In this document: piece by piece, positions 58,185-64,000 of the stretch
Position numbering within the stretch: position 1 is the first letter of the stretch
How the letters are laid out: each line of letters begins with the position of its first letter
NCBI GenBank assembly: GCA_039989475.1
Contig: JBDXHU010000013.1
Span: 248,001 to 312,000 of the forward strand
DNA: 64,000 bases
Direction: 5' to 3'
Origin: JBDXHU01 sp039989475
GTDB lineage: Bacteria; Pseudomonadota; Gammaproteobacteria; Pseudomonadales; Halieaceae
Made by a program: the position numbers and the translations under genes
The notes under the pieces: generated by a model
Database searches by the model: none
What the model was told of the DNA's origin: nothing
What the model saw: the letters and a program-made list of their open reading frames with translations, nothing else

Positions 58185-58212
58185 GGTGTGGCCGTAAGGC
58201 CACACCTTTTTT
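58185..58212 (+). terminator. Rho-independent terminator of fliC
   Basis: GGTGTGGCC (58185-58193), loop GTAA, GGCCACACC (58198-58206), then six T. A perfect 9-bp GC-rich stem with a U-tract, 18 bases after the fliC stop. flaG, 16 bases on, must be read by read-through or from another start. Confidence 0.95.
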
Positions 58213-58228
58213 ACTGGGAGGGATGGTT

Positions 58229-58612
58229 ATGACCAAGATGGATGGAGTCAAACAGCCAGAACAGATACGTCCGGTGCGCGCTGCGGCAGAAACGTCTACT
58301 GCGAGTGCCACCCAGGGGCGGCAAAGCGTTTCCCCCAACGGCAATGCCGCGCCGCCTGCAGAGGCCGCCGAGCAACGCATGGCGGTCATAGAAGCTGCCA
58401 ATGCAATCTCCAGCTTCGTGCAGAAGGTGTCACGCGAATTGCGATTCGCCGTCGATGACAACACCGGTCGCACCGTGATTACGGTGATGGACCAGAATAC
58501 AGACCAGGTAATACGGCAGATTCCCGGCGATGAAGTGCTGGCACTGGCGAAGGTACTGGAAGAATCACCGACACCGGCACCCCGCGGAATCCTCATCAAC
58601 AGCGAGGCCTGA
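58229..58612 (+). CDS. flaG: FlaG family protein
   Basis: FlaG proteins influence filament length in polar flagella. The 127 residues have a low-complexity N-terminal half and a C-terminal FlaG domain (VSRELRFAVDDNTGRTVITVMDQNTDQVIRQIPGDEVLALAKVLEE, in parts). An ATG also lies at 58223, but GGGAGGG ends right before it, so the ATG at 58229 with a 7-base gap is preferred. It lies between fliC and fliD as in Pseudomonas and Vibrio. Confidence 0.9.
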   Translation: MTKMDGVKQPEQIRPVRAAAETSTASATQGRQSVSPNGNAAPPAEAAEQRMAVIEAANAISSFVQKVSRELRFAVDDNTGRTVITVMDQNTDQVIRQIPGDEVLALAKVLEESPTPAPRGILINSEA

Positions 58613-58638
58613 ATTTTCTGCCCGCTGGGCAGAAAGTT
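58612..58638 (+). terminator. Hairpin after flaG abutting the fliD promoter
   Basis: TTTCTGCCC (58615-58623), loop GCT, GGGCAGAAA (58627-58635) form a perfect 9-bp stem that extends to 12 with one G-T pair. There is no clear U-tract. It begins at the last base of the flaG stop and ends at the -24 box of the fliD sigma-54 site, so it may insulate the two units. Confidence 0.6.
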
Positions 58639-58653
58639 GGAACGGAACCTGCA
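58638..58653 (+). promoter_or_regulatory. Sigma-54 promoter of fliD
   Basis: TGGAACG-GAAC-CTGCA has GG at 58639, ten bases, then GC at 58651. Two fixed bases differ from consensus. Initiation near 58664 gives a leader of about 63 bases. fliD is a sigma-54 gene in Pseudomonas also. Weaker than the other sites listed. Confidence 0.6.
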
Positions 58654-58726
58654 TTGACCATGCATATACCCGCCTGCGCGGGTTCCCGTGGTAGGAACTA
58701 CGGGATTAGCTATTAGCGGTGAGGTC

Positions 58727-60775
58727 ATGATTACAGTTTCCGGGCTCGGTTCGGGTCTCGACATAGAAGGGCTGGTTACGCAACTGGTTGCCGCAGAACG
58801 GCAGGCGCCGGAGTTGCGCCTCAACCAGGAGGAAGCCATAGCCCAGGCCAGGCTGTCCGCCTTCGGCCAGGTAAAATCCGCGCTCTCAAGTTTTCAATCC
58901 TCGATCACGGCGCTCAATGGCACCTCGCTGTATAACAAGCGTGACAGCAGTAGCAGTGATCCGGACGCTATTTCAGTGTCAGCCGGTTCCAGCGCCGCTG
59001 AGGGTAGCTACGATATCCAGGTGACCCAGTTGGCGGCCAAGCATTCACTGGCCAGTGGCAGTTTTGCCGATCTCAACCAGACCGCGGTAGGCACCGGTAC
59101 CCTGACAATTCGCCTGGGCACCACTGACTACAACAGTGGAACTGACACCTATAACAGTTTCACCCTGAATCCCGAGCGGGATGTGCTCAGTCTTGATATC
59201 GATTCCAGCAATAACACGCTTGCGGGTATCAGCGACGCGATTAACGCCGCTGACGCCGGCGTCCGTGCCGCCGTTGTTAATGACGGTAGCGGCTATCGCT
59301 TGCTGTTGAGTTCAGAATTCACCGGACTGGAAAACAGCCTGGAAGTTGTCGTTGATGATGATGATGGCAATGACACTAATGCTGCGGGTCTGTCGCAGTT
59401 GGCTTTTAATGCCAGCGCCACCCAGCTTGAGCAAAGCTCGGCCGCCAGCGATGCGGCATTAACGATTAATGGTTTGCTGGTAGCCAGTGCCGACAATAAT
59501 GTCAGCGACGCGCTCACCGGTGTCAGCCTGGATTTGAACAAGCTCACCACCGACCCGGTGCAGATAACTGTCAGCCGCGACCTGGCGGCGGTCGAAGCAG
59601 CGGTGAATGGATTTATCGCCGGCTTTAACGAGTTTCAGGCTACCTTGACCTCGCTGGCTGGCTACAATCCGGACTCCGGGCAGGGCGGCTTGCTACAGGG
59701 CGATTTCACCGTCGGTGCTATAGAGAATCGGATTAAGAATCTGCTGCGCGGTGTTCCCGACGGTGTGTCGGGCGATTTGCAGCGGCTGTCCCAATTGGGT
59801 ATTAGCACGCAGTCCGATGGCACGCTGTTGCTGGAGGGAGACGCACTGCAAACAGCGTTGGAAGAGGATCTTGACGGTGTGATGGCATTGTTTTCCGCAC
59901 TGGGCCAGTCCAATAACAGCCAGGTAAGCTATCTGGGTAGCTCAGATTCCACCGTGATCGGCGAGTATGCCGTGGTGGTCAGCCAGGCGGCGACCAGTGG
60001 TAGCCTGGTAGCTGCGGGTGTGCTGCCCAATTTCAATGGCGCTAATGACGTCTATATCGATGCCGACAATGACAGCTTCGGTATCAAGCTTGATGGTGTG
60101 GACCTGGGCCTGATAACCCTGACCCAGGGCCGCTACGATGATGGCGACAGCCTGGCAGCCGAGATCCAGACCAGGATCAACAGTGCGGCGAGCTCGCAAT
60201 CCCAGGGCGTCAGTGTCTCGGTGGTGTATTCCGCCGCCGATGACAGCCTTACCCTCAATTCTCAGAGCCTCGGTGCGCAGTCGGGTATAGAAATTACCTC
60301 ACTGGATCCTAATGTTACGGCGGACCTGGGCCTGTCTGTCGGTGCCGGCACCCAGGGGCTTGATCTGGCCGGAACCATTGGTGGCCTGACGGCCACCGCC
60401 AGCGGTCAAACCCTGGTCGGAGCCGCCGGCACGGCGGTCGAGGGCTTAAGCCTGCTAATTGGGGCCGGCGCCAGCGGCAGCCTGGGCAATGTCACGTTCA
60501 GCCGCGGGCTGTTCAACAAGCTTGATGGGCTATTGGATCAGTACCTGGCCGGTGAAGGCGTATTGGACAGTCGCAGCGACGGACTGCAAGGTCGGATTGA
60601 AGATATTGGTGAAGAACGCCTTGCCCTGGATCGTCGTATCGAGGCTCTGGAGGCACGTTATCGCAGCCAGTTTGGAACCCTCGATGTGCTGCTGACGCAG
60701 CTGCAGTCCACCAGTGATTATCTCGCACAACAGCTAGACAACTTACCGGGTGCCTATTCCCCGTCCAATTCCTGA
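58727..60775 (+). CDS. fliD: Flagellar filament cap protein FliD (HAP2)
   Basis: FliD caps the filament and folds flagellin into place. The 682-residue protein begins MITVSGLGSGLDIEGLVTQLVAAERQAPELRL (in parts) and ends in the coiled-coil helices LDRRIEALEARYRSQFGTLDVLLTQLQSTSDYLAQQLD. It is about 200 residues longer than FliD of E. coli or Pseudomonas, with extra Ser/Asp/Gly-rich material at about 120-240 and 430-560. The frame is open 13 codons upstream, but the ATG at 58727 follows GTGAGG and is the family start. Confidence 0.94.
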   Translation: MITVSGLGSGLDIEGLVTQLVAAERQAPELRLNQEEAIAQARLSAFGQVKSALSSFQSSITALNGTSLYNKRDSSSSDPDAISVSAGSSAAEGSYDIQVTQLAAKHSLASGSFADLNQTAVGTGTLTIRLGTTDYNSGTDTYNSFTLNPERDVLSLDIDSSNNTLAGISDAINAADAGVRAAVVNDGSGYRLLLSSEFTGLENSLEVVVDDDDGNDTNAAGLSQLAFNASATQLEQSSAASDAALTINGLLVASADNNVSDALTGVSLDLNKLTTDPVQITVSRDLAAVEAAVNGFIAGFNEFQATLTSLAGYNPDSGQGGLLQGDFTVGAIENRIKNLLRGVPDGVSGDLQRLSQLGISTQSDGTLLLEGDALQTALEEDLDGVMALFSALGQSNNSQVSYLGSSDSTVIGEYAVVVSQAATSGSLVAAGVLPNFNGANDVYIDADNDSFGIKLDGVDLGLITLTQGRYDDGDSLAAEIQTRINSAASSQSQGVSVSVVYSAADDSLTLNSQSLGAQSGIEITSLDPNVTADLGLSVGAGTQGLDLAGTIGGLTATASGQTLVGAAGTAVEGLSLLIGAGASGSLGNVTFSRGLFNKLDGLLDQYLAGEGVLDSRSDGLQGRIEDIGEERLALDRRIEALEARYRSQFGTLDVLLTQLQSTSDYLAQQLDNLPGAYSPSNS

Positions 60776-60795
60776 TCGCTTGAGGAGAGCGCAGT

Positions 60796-61197
60796 ATGAA
60801 TTACACAGCAGCACTGGAACAGTTCAACCAGGTTGGCGTAACCAGCCAGGTCGATAGCGCCAATCCGCACACACTGGTAGCCATGCTCTTTGATGGTTTG
60901 CTGGAGCGTCTGGCCCGGGCCCAGGGTTATACCGAGCGCGGCCAGGTACAGGAGAAAGGTGAGATGCTGAGCAAGAGTATTGCCATCGTCGACAGCCTGC
61001 GTGCCAGTCTTAATCGATCGCAGGGTGGTGAGCTGGGCGCACGACTGGGGGATCTTTATGACCACATGGAGTTGCGCTTGTTGCAGGCCAACAGCGAATC
61101 CAACGCGGCGGCGATCAGCGAGGTGATGCAACTGGTGCGCGAGCTCAAATTGGGCTGGGATGGTATTGCCCCCGCGAGCATTAATCGTGCCGGCTGA
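60796..61197 (+). CDS. fliS: Flagellin export chaperone FliS
   Basis: FliS binds the C-terminus of flagellin in the cytosol. The 133 residues are helical and include the typical YTAALEQFNQVGVTSQVDSANPHTLVAMLFDGLLERLARAQG (in parts) and KAI/ISKSIAIVDSLRASL pattern. It follows fliD by 20 bases. The length of 125-135 is usual. Confidence 0.95.
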   Translation: MNYTAALEQFNQVGVTSQVDSANPHTLVAMLFDGLLERLARAQGYTERGQVQEKGEMLSKSIAIVDSLRASLNRSQGGELGARLGDLYDHMELRLLQANSESNAAAISEVMQLVRELKLGWDGIAPASINRAG

Positions 61198-61513
61198 AAC
61201 TCCAAACACTGCGATGGCGCGACTGCTGCGCTGTACAGAACGCATGTTGGAGTGCGCTGAAGCCGGTGACTGGCTTGCCATCGAACTGCTGGAGAAAGAG
61301 CGCAACCAGGAAATGGCTACCTGCTTCAATAGTCGTATGGAAAATGATGACTCCAGTTTGATGAGTGATTCCATCGCGGCCCTGCTGGTGCTGAATGACA
61401 AGCTGGTTACCCGGGTGGCCGCAGCGCGCGGCCGCATACTTGGGGAAGTCCAGGAGCTGCAACAGGGGAGGGCGGCCAGTGCCGCCTACAGCCAGGTGCA
61501 GACCAGCAATTGA
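61187..61513 (+). CDS. FliT-like flagellar chaperone
   Basis: The roughly 108-residue helical protein has the pattern of FliT proteins: ARLLRCTERMLECAEAGDWLAIELLEKERNQ near the start (in parts) and an IAALLVLNDKLVTRVAAARG segment. FliT binds FliD and in enterics inhibits FlhDC, which this organism lacks. The start is uncertain: GTG at 61187 (overlapping the fliS stop by 11), ATG at 61160 and ATG at 61214 are all possible and none has a strong ribosome site. Confidence 0.7.
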   Translation: MPAETPNTAMARLLRCTERMLECAEAGDWLAIELLEKERNQEMATCFNSRMENDDSSLMSDSIAALLVLNDKLVTRVAAARGRILGEVQELQQGRAASAAYSQVQTSN

Positions 61514-61532
61514 GAACGCATAAGAGGTAATT

Positions 61533-62135
61533 ATGGAATCTCTACACGACCAGGGTACAGGTCTTACATATCGTGAAAAACTGCCGCTGCGCTTGCGTCG
61601 CTCAAAAGCTGTTGTCGGTACCAGCGAGTTAATGCGTAACAATGCCAGCAACGAAATGCTGTTGCGCGCCTGTCTCGCCATCCACGACCTGCGGGAACCG
61701 GAAGAACGCGACGAGGTGATGCAGGAGATGGCGCGGCTCGAACTTAAAATGAACCTGCTCATCAGTGTGGTGCAGCAACTGGTGTCAGCCCAGGCGCCAT
61801 TGCCGGCGACTGTACCCATTGTCCTGACCGCCGCCGGGCTCAGCTGGCCGGAACAATACGGTGCGCAAATGCCGATTGAATCGGCACCGGGTGCGGGCGA
61901 TAAAGAACCGCTGCCAGTGCAAGTGGATATTTTTATCAGCCCGCTGGTGTCCCTGCCCCTGTCACTGTATGGAACGCTTTCCTGTGTCACGGTATACGAT
62001 GATGAAGGCAGTTCCTCACGCGAATGGCAATGCAGTTTCGACACCCTGGGCGCAAACCTGGTGGACCTTCTGGAAAAGTTGATCTTCAGTTTTCACCGAC
62101 GGGAAGTGGCCATGGAGCGGGCGGCCGAAAACTGA
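61533..62135 (+). CDS. Possible atypical PilZ (tPilZ-like) protein of the flagellar cluster
   Basis: The 200-residue protein has an N-terminal basic motif (YREKLPLRLRR), a long helix with RLELKMNLLISVVQQLV (about 68-90), and a beta-rich C-terminal half ending in a helix (LVDLLEKLIFSFHRREVAMER). This helix-in-PilZ layout resembles the atypical, tetramer-forming PilZ proteins found beside fliS in Xanthomonas. The canonical [D/N]xSxxG motif is missing, so c-di-GMP binding is uncertain. It follows the fliT-like gene by 19 bases and closes the plus-strand flagellar run. The assignment rests on pattern and position. Confidence 0.6.
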   Translation: MESLHDQGTGLTYREKLPLRLRRSKAVVGTSELMRNNASNEMLLRACLAIHDLREPEERDEVMQEMARLELKMNLLISVVQQLVSAQAPLPATVPIVLTAAGLSWPEQYGAQMPIESAPGAGDKEPLPVQVDIFISPLVSLPLSLYGTLSCVTVYDDEGSSSREWQCSFDTLGANLVDLLEKLIFSFHRREVAMERAAEN

Positions 62136-62150
62136 GGGCTGTGGCCAGCG

Positions 62151-62182
62151 GAAGCGTTGTCGAAGCGTTGTCGAAGCGCTGT
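62151..62182 (+). repeat. 11-bp direct repeats and a 16-bp palindrome between convergent genes
   Basis: GAAGCGTTGTC is repeated at 62151 and 62162 with a decayed third copy at 62173. Immediately after, ATTAGTCG-CGACTAAT (62183-62198) is a perfect palindrome that includes the stop of the SPOR gene. This 48-base space is the only separation between the convergent tPilZ-like and SPOR genes. Confidence 0.6.
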
Positions 62183-62183
62183 A

Positions 62184-63110
62184 TTAGTCGCGACTAATCC
62201 AGGGGCCGCTGAGACCCCATTGCAGGCGCAGCTTGTCTGCCCAGCGCTGGGCCTCAGCCTTGTTGGCAAAACCAGGCAAGCGCACCCGGAACATGGTGCC
62301 GCCATTGCTTTCCACTGCTACGATTTGGGCGGTGCCGGGAGAGTCCTGTAACTGGGCGGCCCATTGCCGAGCATCCGCTTCGAGGCGGTAGCTGCGCAGG
62401 TTTACAAACCAACCATCGACGGACACTGGTGCCGGTTTCACTGCTGCAGTCGCCACTGCGGCAGTCGCCACTGCGGCAGTCTCCATTGCGGCAGTCTCCA
62501 CTGCGACCAGTTCTGCTGCAGCGGCTTCAGCTGCAAGCACGGCTTCTGCCGCCTGTGCCTGCGCTGCCGCCAGGGCGATGGACAGTTGTTCGGCCTCGGC
62601 CCGGGATTGGACTAGTTGTTCACCCAATTGCGCGTTTTCGGCGCCCAGTTCTTCGCTGGCCAGCGCGAGTTTCGCGATTTCAGGGGCGGGGTCCGGCACC
62701 TTGGCCTGCGCTGCTTTGGCGCGCTTCAGCTGCTGCAGTTGTCGCTCAAGTACCTCGATACGTCCCTGTTGCCAGTAGGCGGCGGTTGCACCGCCGCTGA
62801 TGGCCAGTACCAACAACAGGCTGGTCAGGTAAATTGGCCAGCGAGCGCCGGAGTTCTTGCTCGCGACCGTGTCCAGATGTGGAATTTCCACCGCCACGGT
62901 ATCTTCGGCCAGTTGGCTCGTGTCGGGCCCTGACTCAATGTCATCCGGCCCTGGCTCGATGCTTTCCGGCTCCGGCTCTGGCTCCGGCTCTGGTTCGAAA
63001 GCGTCCTCGTTTAGTTCGACCCTGTCTTCCTCCGCAGGCGCACCGGGACCGTAGTCCTGGATATCAGACAGTATTGGGCTGAGGTGTTTATTTTTTTCAG
63101 ATTCACTCAT
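62184..63110 (-). CDS. SPOR-domain membrane protein
   Basis: SPOR domains bind septal peptidoglycan stripped of stem peptides. The 308-residue protein has an acidic N-terminal part with alternating Glu-Pro (about 40-50), one membrane helix (about 92-112, WPIYLTSLLLVLAISGGATAAYW), a coiled coil (about 115-200), an Ala/Val/Thr segment made of 15-bp repeats (62450-62515), and a C-terminal SPOR domain (about 235-305, WFVNLRSYRLEADARQWAAQL...VRLPGFANKAEAQRWADKL). It may act in division or envelope upkeep and is not obviously flagellar. The gap to the upstream kinase is 45 bases. Confidence 0.85.
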   Translation of the reverse strand: MSESEKNKHLSPILSDIQDYGPGAPAEEDRVELNEDAFEPEPEPEPEPESIEPGPDDIESGPDTSQLAEDTVAVEIPHLDTVASKNSGARWPIYLTSLLLVLAISGGATAAYWQQGRIEVLERQLQQLKRAKAAQAKVPDPAPEIAKLALASEELGAENAQLGEQLVQSRAEAEQLSIALAAAQAQAAEAVLAAEAAAAELVAVETAAMETAAVATAAVATAAVKPAPVSVDGWFVNLRSYRLEADARQWAAQLQDSPGTAQIVAVESNGGTMFRVRLPGFANKAEAQRWADKLRLQWGLSGPWISRD

Positions 63111-63155
63111 GGGTTTAACATTACACCATTCGAAGATTCAGCGCTCGTCGGCAGC

Positions 63156-63998
63156 TCAGCGGGCAATGGGCAGGTCAACCCAGAAGGTGCTGCCTGTTCC
63201 GACCGCGCTCTCAACCCCGAGATTGCCGTTCATGGCCGTCACCAACTGCTCGGTGATCGCCAGGCCAAGCCCCGTGCCCTGCACACTGACGTCGCTCACG
63301 CCAAGCCGGTTGAAGGGTTCGAACAGTGCAGGCATCTGTTCCTCGGCAATACCCTCGCCGGTATCGCTCACGGCAATGCGCAAACGCTCGGCGTCGCGTT
63401 CCGCAATATGTACTGTCAGGCTGCCGCCCTCGCGATTGTATTTCACGGCATTGGATAACAGGTTGAACAACACCTGTCGCAAACGGGTCTCATCGGCAAA
63501 CACTGTTAACTCGCTGAGGAACTCCCGGTGGACCTCTATGTCCAGTTCCTGTGCCTGGGGACTCACCATTTGCAGGCACTCCTCTGCAACTGCGGCGGGC
63601 TGTACGCGATCGATACACAGGCAAATTTCGCCAGCTTCAATCTTGGCCAGGTCCAACACCTCATTGACCAGCTCCAGCAGATGCTCTCCACCGGCGCGAA
63701 TGTGCTCAACATAGGCCTTCTGCTGGTCTACCAGGGGCTGCCCTGGAATGCGCTCAAGCAGCTGGCCGAAACCGAGAATTGCATTCAGCGGGGTGCGTAA
63801 TTCATGCGACAGGCCACGAATGAACAGCGATTTCATGTGGTTGGCTTGTTCCGACGTTTCCCTGGCAGTTGCCAGCTCAGCATCGGCGGCTTTGCGCTCG
63901 GTGATATCCCGGTTCACCTCGATCAGCGAGACTATTTCTCCGCTGTCATTGCGCAGGGCGGTTATGCTGGTTTCGCAGACCAGCTCGCGGCCATCTTT
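63156..63998 (-). CDS. PAS-domain sensor histidine kinase, C-terminal part (5' end outside window)
   Basis: The frame is open to the window edge. The visible 280 residues begin in a PAS/PAC domain (KDGRELVCETSITALRND, EVNRDITERKAA), then HisKA with phosphoacceptor His in FIRGLSHELRTPLNAILGF, HATPase with NLLSNAVKYN, DTGEGI and GTGLGLAI, and end with STFWVDLPIAR. No receiver domain follows. A GTG at 63917 lies inside the PAC motif and is not the real start. Input domains and partner regulator lie beyond the window. Confidence 0.88.
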   Translation of the reverse strand, partial: KDGRELVCETSITALRNDSGEIVSLIEVNRDITERKAADAELATARETSEQANHMKSLFIRGLSHELRTPLNAILGFGQLLERIPGQPLVDQQKAYVEHIRAGGEHLLELVNEVLDLAKIEAGEICLCIDRVQPAAVAEECLQMVSPQAQELDIEVHREFLSELTVFADETRLRQVLFNLLSNAVKYNREGGSLTVHIAERDAERLRIAVSDTGEGIAEEQMPALFEPFNRLGVSDVSVQGTGLGLAITEQLVTAMNGNLGVESAVGTGSTFWVDLPIAR

Positions 63999-64000
63999 AT

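Overview
The window is a compact, high-GC stretch from a gammaproteobacterium. The left 12.5 kb has the Pseudomonas-type order pyrG-kdsA-eno-ftsB-ispD-ispF-truD-pcm-nlpD-rpoS-fdxA-mutS, and most of the rest is a complete polar-flagellum cluster with FleQ/FleS/FleR/FleN/FlhF, sigma-54 and sigma-28 control. The layout resembles marine lineages such as Halieaceae/Cellvibrionales, but that placement is inferred from gene order and protein type only.

Layout. (1) 1-9.6 kb, plus strand: housekeeping genes ending in the nlpD-rpoS stress locus. A DUF368 (PopT-type) lipid-carrier flippase gene sits between pcm and nlpD, and the usual surE is absent between truD and pcm. (2) 9.6-12.6 kb, minus strand: fdxA and mutS. 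(3) 12.8-16.65 kb, plus strand: three overlapping genes for a PilZ protein, a periplasmic polyamine-binding-type protein and a membrane GGDEF/EAL protein, resembling the NspS-MbaA polyamine-sensing c-di-GMP module. (4) 16.65-42.1 kb, minus strand: fliN, fliL, fliK / fliJ, fliI, fliH, fliF, fliE, fleR, fleS / fleQ / a response regulator and hybrid kinase / motB, motA, fliA, fleN, flhF, flhA, flhB, fliR, fliQ, fliP, fliO, a second fliN-like gene, fliM and fliG. (5) 42.4-43.8 kb, plus strand: a second FliK-like protein and an FlhB C-domain protein. (6) 43.8-46.6 kb, minus strand: a small GAF-like gene, ycgR/flgZ, flgN, flgM, flgA. (7) 46.9-62.1 kb, plus strand: flgBCDEFGHIJ, flgK, flgL, fliC, flaG, fliD, fliS, a fliT-like gene and an atypical PilZ-like protein. 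(8) 62.2-64 kb, minus strand: a SPOR protein and the 3' part of a PAS histidine kinase.

How it works together. Seven sigma-54 promoters could be read by eye, with exact GG-N10-GC spacing (before fliK, fleS, fliG, the GAF-like gene, flgA, flgB and fliD), plus two sigma-28 promoters (flgM and fliC) and a strong terminator after fliC. These support a FleQ -> FleSR -> FliA cascade like that of Pseudomonas. Unlike that model, fliG and fliM have left the fliEF-HIJ and fliL-N blocks and lead, with a second FliN-like gene, a 14-gene run down to motB. The fliE block follows fleSR with no visible promoter of its own. No chemotaxis genes (cheA, cheB, cheR, cheW, cheZ) lie in the window. c-di-GMP proteins are dense: two canonical PilZ proteins, one possible atypical PilZ, a GGDEF/EAL protein, FleQ and FleN.

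The points most worth a second look are the PilZ/NspS/MbaA-like operon, the uncharacterised GAF-like gene with a perfect sigma-54 promoter, the relocated C-ring genes with two FliN proteins, and a 24-bp in-frame repeat shared by ftsB and fliN. No tRNA, rRNA, CRISPR array, insertion sequence or prophage was seen. No gene-free stretch exceeds about 300 bases.
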